Source: Streptomyces longispororuber
Lineage (GTDB): Bacteria > Actinomycetota > Actinomycetes > Streptomycetales > Streptomycetaceae
Direction: 5' to 3'
Length of the DNA: 41,651 bases
NCBI RefSeq assembly: GCF_024448165.1
Contig: NZ_JAMOLN010000075.1
Location: forward strand, 1 to 41,651
Part shown: piece by piece, positions 26,362 to 34,400 of the stretch
Numbering within the stretch: position 1 is the first letter of the stretch
Layout: the number at the start of each line of letters is the position of its first letter
Made by a program: the position numbers and the translations under genes
The notes under the pieces: generated by a model
The model's input: only the letters and a program-made list of their open reading frames with translations
The model's database searches: none
What the model was told of the DNA's origin: nothing

Positions 26362-26796
26362 TCAGCCCGGCGCCGGCCGCCCGGTCACCCGCTTGATCCC
26401 CACCAGGACGCGATACCGCCGCCGCGCCGCGAACTCGGCCAGCCCCCACACGGCGGGCCGCCCCACCTCGGCGCACAGGTGAAGCACCGCGTCCTCGCCG
26501 GCCCACAGGCCGACATGAGCGCCGTAGGCGTCGCCGTCCGCGCTGAAGAGCAGCAGGTCCAGGGGCTCAGGGGACGGCACGCGCACGCTGTGCTCCGCGT
26601 CCTCCCACAGCTCGCTGGAACGCAGGTCCGCGGGCCGGCGGCCGAAGTGCCGCAGCACCTCGTACGCGTACAACTGACAGTTGGCCCCCGCCGCGACCCC
26701 GGGCAGCCCGGCCACGACGGCCGCCCCGGGGAAGCGCGCCCCGTCGTACCGCACGTCCCGGAGAGCGGCCGGGAGCCGGGAGAGGATCGGTTCCAC
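26362..26796 (-). CDS. NlpC/P60-like cysteine hydrolase domain protein
   Basis: A 144-residue protein starting GTG (MEPILSRLPAALRDVRYDGARF). GANCQLYAYEVLRHFG gives a candidate nucleophile C40. DAYGAHVGLWAGEDAVLHLCAEVG gives H94 and H106, the NlpC/P60 arrangement of Cys then His. There is no signal peptide, so it would be cytoplasmic, unlike secreted cell-wall endopeptidases. A -10-like CATGAT a few bases upstream and the lack of a ribosome site suggest leaderless translation. It is divergent from the GH3 glucosaminidase gene, which hints at envelope recycling. Confidence 0.72.
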   Translation of the reverse strand: MEPILSRLPAALRDVRYDGARFPGAAVVAGLPGVAAGANCQLYAYEVLRHFGRRPADLRSSELWEDAEHSVRVPSPEPLDLLLFSADGDAYGAHVGLWAGEDAVLHLCAEVGRPAVWGLAEFAARRRYRVLVGIKRVTGRPAPG

Positions 26797-26835
26797 GTAC
26801 CCATCATGCCAACCGGCGCACACCGGGGCCGACTT

Positions 26836-26890
26836 CCTCTCCCGCCCCTCTCCCACGCCTCTCTCGCACCTCTCTCGCACCTCTCCCGCG
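26836..26890. repeat. Five 11-base tandem repeats
   Basis: Five consecutive units of CCTCTCYCGCR-type: CCTCTCCCGCC, CCTCTCCCACG, CCTCTCTCGCA (twice), CCTCTCCCGCG. The strong C/T strand bias would give a GAGAGG-rich opposite strand. It sits in the divergent gap between the NlpC/P60-like gene (26796) and the GH3 gene (27070). Confidence 0.85.
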
Positions 26891-27069
26891 CCCGCCGCGT
26901 CCGGGGCATCGGCAGCGAAGGGGCCACCGAGCCGCACCACGGGATGCCTCGCCGGGCGGGGCGCCTTTCGCGGCAGGTGTCGCATCGCTCAGTAGAGTGC
27001 GGTGATTCGTCCGTGTTTGTTCTCGTCGGCAAGGAGCGGTCCATCGCCACGCAGCCCTCAGGTTCCCGG

Positions 27070-28854
27070 ATGACGTCCCGCAGGCACGCTCTGGCCGGAC
27101 TGGCCGGTGCCGCTTGGGCGTTGAGCGGCGTCGGGTCGCCCTCCGCCGCCGCTGCCGTCCGTGACACCGCCCGTGCGCTCGCCGGCCGGATGACGCTGGA
27201 GCAGAAGGTAGGCCAGCTCTTCGTCATCGAGGTGGCGGGCCAGGACGCCTTCCACGTGGACGAGGCGGCCGCGGCGCTCAACCAGCAGCGTTACGGGGTC
27301 GCCACGCCCGCCGAGGCGGTCCGCGCCTTCGCCCCGGGCGGAGTGATCTACTTCTCCGCCCGGGGCGACGACAACCTCCGCTCACCGGGCCAACTCGCGC
27401 GCCTCTCCAACGGGTTGCAGGAGGCGTCCACCGGTGTCGCGGGCATCCCGTTGATCATCTCGGTGGACCAGGAGGGCGGCGCCGTCTCCCGGATGCCCAC
27501 CCCGCCCGCCACGCCCCAGCCCGGCAACATGGCCCTGGGCGCCACCTGGTCACCGGCGGACGCCCACCGCGCGTACCGGATCACCGGTGCCGAACTGCAC
27601 GCCTGCGGCATCACCGCCGACCACGCGCCGGTGGCCGACGTGAACGTCGATCCGGCCAATCCGGTGATCGGGGTCCGCTCGTTCGGCTCGGAGCCACGGG
27701 CCGTGTCCGCCTTCGTCCGGGCCGCCGTCCGCGGGCTGCACCACGGCGGGGTCGCCGCCACCGTCAAGCACTTCCCCGGCCACGGGGACACGGACACCGA
27801 CAGCCACGTCGGGCTGCCCCGGATCACCCACAGCCGGGCCCAGCTCGACGCCATCGATCTGCCGCCGTTCCGCGCGGCCGTCGCCGCGGGCGTCGACATC
27901 GTCATGACCGCGCACATCAGTGTCCCCGCGCTCGATCCCTCCCTCGCGCCGGCCACCATGTCCCGGGCCGTCGTCACGGGCCTGCTCCGCGAGGAGCTGG
28001 GCTTCGACGGACTGATCGTCACCGACGCGCTCGACATGCAGGGCGCCAGCGCCGCCTACCCGCCGGACAAGGCCGCCGTCACCGCGATCGGCGCGGGCGT
28101 CGACATGCTCGTCCTCTCCCCCGACCTGCCGCGCGCCCACGCGGCCGTCCTCGCCGCCGTACGGTCCGGAGAGATCCCCGAGTCCCGGCTCGACGCCTCG
28201 GTCTTCCGCATCCTCAGTCACAAGATCCGCCACGGCCTGCGCCACGTCCGGAGCAGCGAGGCGCGAGCCGAACGCGTCGTCGGCTCACCGGCGTTCCTGG
28301 CCGCCGCCGACGCGATCACCGGCCGCAGCACCACCCTGATCAGGAACGAGGGCTCCGCGCTCCCCCTCGCCCCCGGCGCCCGGAGCGTGCTGGTCACCGG
28401 CTGGGACGCCACCGCGGTGACCCACCTGGACGCCTCGTTCGGCGCGCGCGGCCACACCACGACCGCGCTCGCGACCGGCGCCGTACCGGACCGGGCGGCG
28501 ACGGACGCGGCGGTGCGCGCCGCGGCGTCCGCGGACCTCGTGGTCGTCGCCAGCTGTCTGGCCCTGGCCGGCAAGGAGGAGAACGGCGTCGCCCAAGTGA
28601 CCTTGATCGAGGCCCTGTTGTCGACGAGCCGACCGGTCGTCGTGATCGGGGTGCGCAACCCGTACGACATCAACCGCTTCCCCTCCGCGCCGCTGTACCT
28701 CGCGACGTACGGCACGGGCACCGGCAACCTCGACCACGCGGTGCAGGTGATCCTCGGCGAGCACGGCCCGCGCGGACGCCTCCCCGTGGCCGTCCCGGCG
28801 GCCGACGATCCGTCGCGGGTTCTGTATCCCGTGGGGCACGGCCTGCGGTACTGA
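27070..28854 (+). CDS. Exported glycoside hydrolase family 3 beta-N-acetylglucosaminidase (NagZ-like)
   Basis: A 594-residue enzyme. TSRRHALAG at 2-10 is a Tat-like signal followed by a hydrophobic stretch ending AAAA near 29. The N-terminal TIM barrel holds VDQEGGAVSRMP (132-143), KHFPGHGDTDTDSH (233-246, with the Asp-His dyad D244/H246) and the nucleophile motif VTDALDM (D319), the NagZ-type signature. Residues about 370-590 are the C-terminal alpha/beta domain of two-domain members. The ATG at 27070 is chosen because the signal starts there; in-frame upstream codons lack a signal. No DasR-type site was seen upstream. Likely role: release of N-acetylglucosamine from peptidoglycan or chitin fragments outside the cell. 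Confidence 0.92.
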   Translation: MTSRRHALAGLAGAAWALSGVGSPSAAAAVRDTARALAGRMTLEQKVGQLFVIEVAGQDAFHVDEAAAALNQQRYGVATPAEAVRAFAPGGVIYFSARGDDNLRSPGQLARLSNGLQEASTGVAGIPLIISVDQEGGAVSRMPTPPATPQPGNMALGATWSPADAHRAYRITGAELHACGITADHAPVADVNVDPANPVIGVRSFGSEPRAVSAFVRAAVRGLHHGGVAATVKHFPGHGDTDTDSHVGLPRITHSRAQLDAIDLPPFRAAVAAGVDIVMTAHISVPALDPSLAPATMSRAVVTGLLREELGFDGLIVTDALDMQGASAAYPPDKAAVTAIGAGVDMLVLSPDLPRAHAAVLAAVRSGEIPESRLDASVFRILSHKIRHGLRHVRSSEARAERVVGSPAFLAAADAITGRSTTLIRNEGSALPLAPGARSVLVTGWDATAVTHLDASFGARGHTTTALATGAVPDRAATDAAVRAAASADLVVVASCLALAGKEENGVAQVTLIEALLSTSRPVVVIGVRNPYDINRFPSAPLYLATYGTGTGNLDHAVQVILGEHGPRGRLPVAVPAADDPSRVLYPVGHGLRY

Positions 28855-28868
28855 ATCCGCGCGCGCCC

Positions 28869-28885
28869 GACCGGTCCCGCCGGTC
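28869..28885 (+). terminator. Possible terminator of the GH3 gene
   Basis: GACCGG (28869-28874) and CCGGTC (28880-28885) form a 6-base stem with a 5-base loop, 15 bases past the GH3 stop. No T-run. Confidence 0.45.
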
Positions 28886-28910
28886 CGCCGACAGGGCTAC
28901 GATGCGCGCC

Positions 28911-28946
28911 ATGGAGTGTTACGCCGCCGGACGTACCCGCCGCTGA
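28911..28946 (+). CDS. Leaderless 11-codon upstream ORF (leader peptide candidate)
   Basis: ATG GAG TGT TAC ... CGC TGA reads MECYAAGRTRR. A -10-like TACGAT (28898-28903) ends 7 bases before the ATG, so transcription would begin at or next to the start codon. It precedes two strong hairpins and the GNAT gene at 29051, the layout of a ribosome-mediated attenuator. Translation and function are inferred; too short to be supported by composition. Confidence 0.45.
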   Translation: MECYAAGRTRR

Positions 28947-28947
28947 G

Positions 28948-28985
28948 GGCCCGGCTCACCGCCGGTCCCCGGCCGTGAGCGGGCC
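28948..28985 (+). promoter_or_regulatory. Long hairpin in the leader of the GNAT gene
   Basis: GGCCCGGCTCAC (28948-28959) pairs with GTGAGCGGGCC (28975-28985) with one bulged G. Across a C/C mismatch the stem continues as GCCGG-TCC-CCGGC (28961-28973). It begins 1 base after the stop of the 11-codon ORF. It could be an attenuator or a terminator for the upstream GH3 gene. Confidence 0.6.
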
Positions 28986-28993
28986 GACCCGAC

Positions 28994-29011
28994 GCCCTGG
29001 TCGACCAGGGC
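28994..29011 (+). promoter_or_regulatory. Second hairpin/palindrome in the GNAT leader
   Basis: GCCCTGGTCGACCAGGGC is an 18-base perfect palindrome, 8 bases after the first hairpin and 39 bases before the GNAT ATG. As DNA it could be an operator; as RNA a short-loop hairpin. Confidence 0.55.
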
Positions 29012-29050
29012 CCACCGGATCCCAGGCCCCAGCCCGAAAGGCGCACTCCC

Positions 29051-29533
29051 ATGCTCATTCGCGCGTACACCCCGCACGACCTGACCCCCCTCACCGACCT
29101 GACCATCGAGACGTTCCGGCCGTTCTACGAGGACTCCTTCCGCCCCCTGGTGGGAGAGACCGTCTTCGCCGTCCAGCACGGCAACTGGCGCGACGACTAC
29201 CGCACCCAGGTCGCCGGGCTCCACGCACCCGAACGGCACGCCCACGTCGCCGTCGCCCTGGTCGACGACGCCATCGCGGGCTACGTGGCGTGGACCGTCG
29301 ACCCCGCCGGCCGGAAGGGCACGGTGGTGCTCCTCGCGGTCGCGGACGGCCACCGGCGGCACCACGTGGGCACCGGGCTCTGCGAGCACGCCTTCGCGCA
29401 CATGCGGGAAGGCGGCGCGGAGGCGGTCGAGATCGGTACCGGCGGCGACGCCTTCCACGCCCCGGCCCGGGCCCTCTATGAACGGCTCGGATGCACTCCG
29501 CTCCCGGTCGCGGTCTACTTCCGCGAGCTGTGA
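29051..29533 (+). CDS. GNAT-family N-acetyltransferase
   Basis: A 160-residue acetyltransferase starting MLIRAYTPHDLTPLTDLTIE. The CoA loop is VADGHRRHHVGTGLCEHAFAHM (about residues 97-118), followed by EAVEIGTGGDAFHAPARALYERLGCTPLPVAVYFREL, the usual motif B with the ALYERLG helix. The start has GAAAGG 11 bases upstream. It is preceded by the leaderless leader ORF and two hairpins, so its expression may be controlled after initiation. Substrate unknown. It is convergent with the 697-residue membrane protein. Confidence 0.87.
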   Translation: MLIRAYTPHDLTPLTDLTIETFRPFYEDSFRPLVGETVFAVQHGNWRDDYRTQVAGLHAPERHAHVAVALVDDAIAGYVAWTVDPAGRKGTVVLLAVADGHRRHHVGTGLCEHAFAHMREGGAEAVEIGTGGDAFHAPARALYERLGCTPLPVAVYFREL

Positions 29534-29586
29534 ACGCCTGGCCGTACACCAGGTGATGCTCCGTCAGGGTCGCTCCGTGCCTGCGG

Positions 29587-31680
29587 TCACTTCCGGCGCC
29601 CGCCCCGCCGCTCGTCCACCACGGCGACGACCCGCGTGCTGTCCTCGCCGTCCCGGCACAGCACCAGCGCCGTCGCGGTGGTCGTGTCGGCGAGCAGGCT
29701 CCGCGTGCCGTCGCATTCCTCGCGGGCGATCTCGCTCGTGGGGCCTGCTTCGAGGCGGGTCGTCAGCGAGGGGCCGTCGTCGGTCGTCTCCGCGTCGACG
29801 TGGTACGTCACGGAGGTCAGGCGACCCGAGGCGCCCAGGGCGAGCAGCGCGTCCCCGTCGCCCGCCCTGTCGCGGGGTCCGGCGAGCGCGACGATCCGCT
29901 CGCCCGCGCGGACGGTCACCCGTCCCCTCCAGTGGTTCTCGGCCTCCCCGGACCCGAGCCCGACCCCGTCGCCGACCGCCGCCACGTCGTCGTACTTGGC
30001 CTCGGCGATCGGCAGTACGGGCACCTCTCCGGGCGCCCGGCGCCGCCACGGCGCGAAGCGGTCGGCGTCGGGGTCGGGCCGGGTCAGGTCGAGGCGCCGG
30101 TTCGCGGTGGTCCTGCGCCCGGTCCTGCCGCAGGCCCAACTCCCGGTCAGGAACACGTGGTGGCCGTAGGAGCGGATGCGCTCGACGTCCCCGTCCCGGC
30201 ACCCGGCGGGGCCGGACACCGTCATGTCGGCGTCCGCGAACAGCGGGGGCAGGACCGGGGAGCGGTAGTCGACGGCGCGCTCCGGCCGGTCGAGCCGGGA
30301 GACGTCGGGGAGGGGCACCAGGACGTCGCCCGCTCCGCACCCGCCGGCGAACAGGGTGCCCGGCGAGCCGGGTCCCCCGTAGTCGACGAGGTAGGAGCAG
30401 TAGGCCCGGCCGACCCCCCAGGCCAGCGGGTGGACGTCCGCGCGCCGGACGGCGACGACACCGGCCTCGGCGGCGGCCACGTGCAGGAGGTCGGCGGCCG
30501 GCAGCGTCACCAGGGCGGGCGGCCGGTCGGCCTGGCGGTAGGAGGTGACGAATCGCCAGCCGTCCCGGCCGGGCTTCGGCAGCACGGTGCCGCCGTGGGC
30601 CCGGCCCGTGTACGTGTCGATGCCGATGAGCACCGACCCGATCAGCACGAACACCGAGCAGCCCGCGCTGACCGCCACCTGCCCGAGTTCCGTCCGCTTT
30701 CCCAGGCGCACGGTGAAGGCCCAGCGGCGGCTGCCGTCACGGGTGTCGTGGCCGGTGACCGTAGCCTTGGCTCGAGTGCGCTCCAGGGCGACGAGTGTCG
30801 CGCGTGCGTGCCCGTCGTGGGCGCAGGTGCTCAGGGCGGTGGGGCCACGGAACGTCCGCCGCCAGGCGACGTGTTCGGGCCGGGTGGGGAGTCCGGGCTC
30901 GGCGGCTCCCCTGGCGTCCCCGTCGCCGCTCTTGTTCGCGCTGTTCGCCCGGTCCGCCTCGGTCAGGCGCCGTGCGCCCCGATGGAGCTTGTCGGCGGGT
31001 ACGGGCCGCGACGCGGTGTACTCGCTCCACCAGGGGCCCAGGGCGTCCGTGCGGGTCGCGCGGATCTGCTGGGCCCCGAGGACGCTCGCCTCGGCCAGCA
31101 GCACACCCACCACGATCCCGGCCACCGCGCCGTACATGACGCCGCGGGGCCGTGCCGCCCTCGGCTGCCGCTCGGAAGCGGCCGGTTGCTCGCCGTGGGG
31201 CTCGGGCCACGCCCCGGACGCCGACACCAGCGCGATCACCGCCACCCCGGCTGCCGCCAGGGCCACCGCGAGGCTCGCCGCGGTCGGCCAGGCGGTCAGG
31301 AGGGCGTGCAGTTCCCGGTCGACCGGCCCCATCCACCACGCGCCCGACGACGCGGCGGCCCGGTCGGCGGCCCGCGCGTCGGCGATCTCGTCGGCCCGGC
31401 TCCACAGCACGAACCTGAGCGCCCCGCCGACGGCGACGGCCGTCGCGACGCCGGCCGCCGCCGTGACGTAGCGCCGCCGGCGCTCCACCACTCCGACGAG
31501 CAGCACCACCCCGGCCACCGCGAGCGGCACCCGCAACCACCAGGGTGCGGTGCCGAATCCACCGGCGCCGCCCTCGTCCTGCCCGACCCACCAGGGAAAG
31601 GCGCCGGCCACGGCCAGCGCCCCTCCGCCTGCTGCCAGGAACGGCCGCCACCGCCCCGCAGCCCTCGCACGGACCCGCAT
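29587..31680 (-). CDS. Membrane protein with extracytoplasmic beta-propeller-like domain
   Basis: A 697-residue protein. Residues 1 to about 215 contain four or five hydrophobic segments (FLAAGGGALAVAGAFPWWVG, VPLAVAGVVLLVGVV, AASLAVALAAAGVAVIALV, GVMYGAVAGIVVGVLLA). The remaining 480 residues are soluble, beta-rich and Cys-containing, with repeated blades such as DTRDGSRRWAFTVRLGK and SVFVLIGSVLIGIDTYTGRA that recall PQQ-like propellers. Function unknown. It starts 102 bases downstream of a secreted 165-residue protein on the same strand, so the two may form one unit. Confidence 0.78.
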   Translation of the reverse strand: MRVRARAAGRWRPFLAAGGGALAVAGAFPWWVGQDEGGAGGFGTAPWWLRVPLAVAGVVLLVGVVERRRRYVTAAAGVATAVAVGGALRFVLWSRADEIADARAADRAAASSGAWWMGPVDRELHALLTAWPTAASLAVALAAAGVAVIALVSASGAWPEPHGEQPAASERQPRAARPRGVMYGAVAGIVVGVLLAEASVLGAQQIRATRTDALGPWWSEYTASRPVPADKLHRGARRLTEADRANSANKSGDGDARGAAEPGLPTRPEHVAWRRTFRGPTALSTCAHDGHARATLVALERTRAKATVTGHDTRDGSRRWAFTVRLGKRTELGQVAVSAGCSVFVLIGSVLIGIDTYTGRAHGGTVLPKPGRDGWRFVTSYRQADRPPALVTLPAADLLHVAAAEAGVVAVRRADVHPLAWGVGRAYCSYLVDYGGPGSPGTLFAGGCGAGDVLVPLPDVSRLDRPERAVDYRSPVLPPLFADADMTVSGPAGCRDGDVERIRSYGHHVFLTGSWACGRTGRRTTANRRLDLTRPDPDADRFAPWRRRAPGEVPVLPIAEAKYDDVAAVGDGVGLGSGEAENHWRGRVTVRAGERIVALAGPRDRAGDGDALLALGASGRLTSVTYHVDAETTDDGPSLTTRLEAGPTSEIAREECDGTRSLLADTTTATALVLCRDGEDSTRVVAVVDERRGGRRK

Positions 31681-31782
31681 ATCGCCCCCCTGAGGGAGCG
31701 TAAGCGCGAATTGTCCCTTCCGTGCCGGGCAGGTGGCCGGGGGCGTCCGCTGACGCCGACGCCCCCGGCCGGGAGGTCCGGC

Positions 31783-32280
31783 TCAGTCGAACACGAACGG
31801 GCCGGGCGCCTGCGCGGACGTGGCGGTGCAGCTCGCGGTGATGCCGAACACCACCACGGTCAGCGAGGTGGCCTCCAGGCTGTCGCCGGCCGCGACGGTC
31901 CCGTTGAGCGGGCCGGTGGAGACCGCGCTGCCCGCGGGGATCGCGGGGTTGGAGTTGCCGGTGAACGTGACCTCGCCCGCCCCGTGGTTGGTCAGGGCGA
32001 GCGTGGAGTTCACCGAGCCCGCGGCCACGTCGATGGGCGCGGTGATGGCGGAGGTGGACACCTCGATGGTGGCCGCGGTGCCGTTCTGGGTGGCGGTCAG
32101 CGTGGCGCTGCCGGAACCCCAGGTACCGCAGTCGAAGGAGATGGTGGCGCTCTGGGGTGCGACGGCGCCGGCGGCGGGCGCCAGGGCGAGCACGCCCGTG
32201 GCGGCCGCGCCCGCGCCGAGAGCGGCGCACAGCCCGAGCCGTCGGGGGCCGCGCCGGGAGGAAAGGATGCCGTGTCTCAT
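31783..32280 (-). CDS. Secreted small beta-sandwich protein
   Basis: A 165-residue exported protein. Basic MRHGILSSRRGPRRLG precedes a hydrophobic core (AALGAGAAATGVLALAPAAGA) with a likely cleavage near AGA-VAP. The mature domain has alternating strands (QSATISFDCGTWGSGSATLTATQNGTAATIEVS) and two cysteines (FDC, ASC), suggesting one disulfide. No family recognised. The ATG at 32280 is chosen because the signal begins there; an open frame upstream lacks one. AAGGG lies about 10 bases upstream. Confidence 0.78.
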   Translation of the reverse strand: MRHGILSSRRGPRRLGLCAALGAGAAATGVLALAPAAGAVAPQSATISFDCGTWGSGSATLTATQNGTAATIEVSTSAITAPIDVAAGSVNSTLALTNHGAGEVTFTGNSNPAIPAGSAVSTGPLNGTVAAGDSLEATSLTVVVFGITASCTATSAQAPGPFVFD

Positions 32281-32356
32281 GGGGGGTTGCCCTTCATGTG
32301 GGGGAAGGTCGTGCCCGTGGGGATCGTCGTGCGGTGTCGTGCGGGGCACACCATCT

Positions 32357-32371
32357 CTGACGGTCCGTCAG
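32357..32371. promoter_or_regulatory. Perfect 15-base palindrome upstream of the secreted beta-sandwich gene
   Basis: CTGACGG-T-CCGTCAG, 76 bases upstream of the start at 32280, in the 243-base gap after the EEP gene. It could be an operator or a leader hairpin. Further upstream, 32424-32483 is an AT-richer patch flanked by GCCACCCC and GGGGTGGC that probably holds the promoter. Confidence 0.5.
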
Positions 32372-32523
32372 TGGCGATGGCGGGCCCATTGAGGCACGAC
32401 GCCCTCGAGACAACAACCCACAGGCCACCCCTTATTGACACGCTACGAACAAAACAAGCCTGCCTGCGCAGAGGCGGGGTGGCTTCACAACTCCCCTTGA
32501 TTCACGGCTGGTTCAGAGCACGT

Positions 32524-33603
32524 TCACCAGTCCAACGCCGCCGCCACCGGGCGGTGGTCACTGCCGTTCGACGGCAGCACCGACGAGCTCACCGGCTCGA
32601 CCCCGCGGACCAGGATCTGGTCGATCCGGGCCACCGGGAACGTCGCCGGCCAGCTGAAGCCGAAGCCGTCCCCGGCCGCGTCCTGGACCGAGCGCAGCCG
32701 CGAGGTGAGGCCGTCGAAGGCACGGTCGTCCGTGGTGCCGTTCAGATCGCCGAGCAGCACCACCCGCTCGTTCTTCTCGGCGGCGACGGCCTCCGCCAGC
32801 GCCGCCGCGTTGCGGTCCCTGGTCTCCGTCCAGAAGCCCGTCCGCGGAGTCACCCGGACCGATCCGAGGTGGGCGACGTACACCGCCAGCGGCCCGTGCT
32901 CCGTGGCCACCGTGGTGCGCAGCGCCCGGTTGTCGACCAGTTTCACGGCGTCCGGCTTGGTGTCGCCCAGCGGGCCGACGTCCGTCTTGATGTCGACCGG
33001 CTCGGTGTCCGACAGCGGAAGCCTGCTCCACAGCCCGACCGTGCCCTGCACCGTGTGGTGCGGGTACGCCTCGGCCAGTTCCTTCTCGTACGTGCCCCGG
33101 GCCCGGTCGGCCAGCTCCTCCAGCGCCACCAGGTCCGCGCCGGAGGCGGCCAGGGAGCGCGCCGTGCCGGCCGGGTCGGTGTTCTCGGCGCCGACGTTCT
33201 GGCTCACCACGGTGAGGTCGCCACCCTGCCCGGACTTGTCCCCGAGCAGCCCGCCGAACAGGCTCAGCCACGCCACAACCGGCAGCAGCAGCGCGACCAC
33301 CGCGGAGGCGGAGCGCCGCCACAGCGCCGCGGCCAGCAGCAGCGGCACGAACAGACCGAACCACGGCAGGAAGGTCTCCACCAGGCTGCCGAGGTTCCCG
33401 GCGCCGTTCGGGATCCTCGCGTGCAGCAGCAGAAGGAGGCCCAGCAGCAGCGCCAGAGCGGTGAGCACCGGGCCGCGCTTCCAGGCGTCCGGCCGGGTGC
33501 CCCTGCGGATCACCCGGCGGACGCCCGCCCGCCGGGTCCCGGCTGCCGCAGCTCCGGCCCCGGCTGTTCTGCGCCCGACGTCCGCCGTGTCCGCCGGTGT
33601 CAT
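32524..33603 (-). CDS. Membrane-anchored endonuclease/exonuclease/phosphatase (EEP) family protein
   Basis: A 359-residue protein. Three hydrophobic segments (about 46-61, 79-95, 99-120) precede an EEP catalytic domain: VVSQNVGAEN (N136), ALEEL (E162/E163), VYVAHLGSVRV (H245), LLGDLNGT (D286, N288), ARIDQILV (D328) and SNGSDHRPV (D349/H350). The full catalytic set is present, probably facing outside. The ATG at 33603 has GAGGA 6 bases upstream. It starts 24 bases after the VanY-like stop, so they form an operon. A phosphodiesterase acting on lipid or nucleic acid is likely; the substrate is unknown. Confidence 0.9.
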   Translation of the reverse strand: MTPADTADVGRRTAGAGAAAAGTRRAGVRRVIRRGTRPDAWKRGPVLTALALLLGLLLLLHARIPNGAGNLGSLVETFLPWFGLFVPLLLAAALWRRSASAVVALLLPVVAWLSLFGGLLGDKSGQGGDLTVVSQNVGAENTDPAGTARSLAASGADLVALEELADRARGTYEKELAEAYPHHTVQGTVGLWSRLPLSDTEPVDIKTDVGPLGDTKPDAVKLVDNRALRTTVATEHGPLAVYVAHLGSVRVTPRTGFWTETRDRNAAALAEAVAAEKNERVVLLGDLNGTTDDRAFDGLTSRLRSVQDAAGDGFGFSWPATFPVARIDQILVRGVEPVSSSVLPSNGSDHRPVAAALDW

Positions 33604-33626
33604 CGTCGTTCCTCGCTCGGTGCCGG

Positions 33627-34313
33627 TCACTGCTGCATCCTCGGGTCATGGGTGGGGTCGGCGTACTGGCGCGGGCAACCGCCGTCGGTCGCGTCGGCGC
33701 GCAGTTCGTAGTGCCAGGGTTCGTTGGCGTAGATCTGACAGAGCCCGTACGCGGCGCCGTGGGCGGACAGCCAGGCCGTGGCGGCGGAGCGGCCGAGGTC
33801 GACCGCGTCCCCCGACACGTGCGGCGAGGTGTCCGCGGTGGCCACCCAGCGGGCGGCCTCGGCCTCGGAGCCGTACGTGGCGACCGCCTTCCGCAGAAGC
33901 TCCGTCTGGTACTCCGGGGAGCGCCAGCCGCTGTTCACGTAGAAGGAGACTCCGTCGTCCCCGGCGTCCGTCGCCGCCCGTCGCAGGACCTTCAGCAGAT
34001 CCGGATCGAGGTTGGCGACGGCCGGGAGCGTGTCGTCGAAGACGGTGACGCCGTCGGGCACCGCGCCGCCCGCCTCGCCCAGCCCGCCGCCCAGCTGCCG
34101 GCGTCCGGTGTGCGGCGAGGGCGCCGAGCCGGTCCCGGGGGGCGACTCGGCCGCGGCGGTCCCCCTGGGTGGTGCGGCCGTGGAGGACGTGGACGTCGAT
34201 GTCACGTGCACGAGGACCGCGGTGATCGCCGCGACCACGGCCACCAGGCCGATGACCAGGAGCGGGCGGATCCGGCGTGGCGTCGTCCGCGCTGACGGTG
34301 GGTTTCGAGTCAT
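33627..34313 (-). CDS. VanY-like D-alanyl-D-alanine carboxypeptidase (M15 family)
   Basis: A 228-residue protein with one hydrophobic anchor at about 17-36, an Ala/Pro/Ser linker, and an M15B catalytic domain. Zinc and catalytic residues: SPHVSGDAVDLG gives H165 and D172, and EPWHYEL gives E198 and H201. YVNSGWRSPEYQTELLRKA (125-143) is the typical preceding segment. It would trim the terminal D-Ala from peptidoglycan stems. It is divergent from a two-component system and co-transcribed with the EEP gene. VanH, VanA and VanX are not in the window, so classical glycopeptide resistance is not implied. Confidence 0.9.
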   Translation of the reverse strand: MTRNPPSARTTPRRIRPLLVIGLVAVVAAITAVLVHVTSTSTSSTAAPPRGTAAAESPPGTGSAPSPHTGRRQLGGGLGEAGGAVPDGVTVFDDTLPAVANLDPDLLKVLRRAATDAGDDGVSFYVNSGWRSPEYQTELLRKAVATYGSEAEAARWVATADTSPHVSGDAVDLGRSAATAWLSAHGAAYGLCQIYANEPWHYELRADATDGGCPRQYADPTHDPRMQQ

Positions 34314-34340
34314 ACCGGCAGTCAAGAGAGGGCGCTGTTG

Positions 34341-34380
34341 CCGACGCGTATGCGGTTTTCGATATGCCGACGATACGCGG
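34341..34380. promoter_or_regulatory. Direct repeats and promoter region between VanY and response regulator genes
   Basis: CCGACGCGTATGCGG (34341-34355) and CCGACGATACGCGG (34367-34380) share the CCGACG start, 26 bases apart, and their GCGTAT/ATACGC cores are inverted. OmpR-type regulators bind such repeats. A -10-like TAGCCT (34388-34393) ends 7 bases before the regulator ATG at 34401, suggesting a leaderless start. Confidence 0.5.
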
Positions 34381-34400
34381 CTGCTCGTAGCCTCGACGGC

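Noticed and set aside
27000..27069. DasR-type operator or alternative GTG start for the GH3 gene
   Set aside because: No sequence close to the DasR consensus was seen, and the AAGGAG at about 27031 is not followed by a start codon at the right distance; the Tat-like signal begins at the ATG at 27070.
29800..33711. A 1303-codon open frame on the plus strand
   Set aside because: Antisense shadow of the 697-residue membrane protein, the secreted protein and the EEP gene; no family motif.
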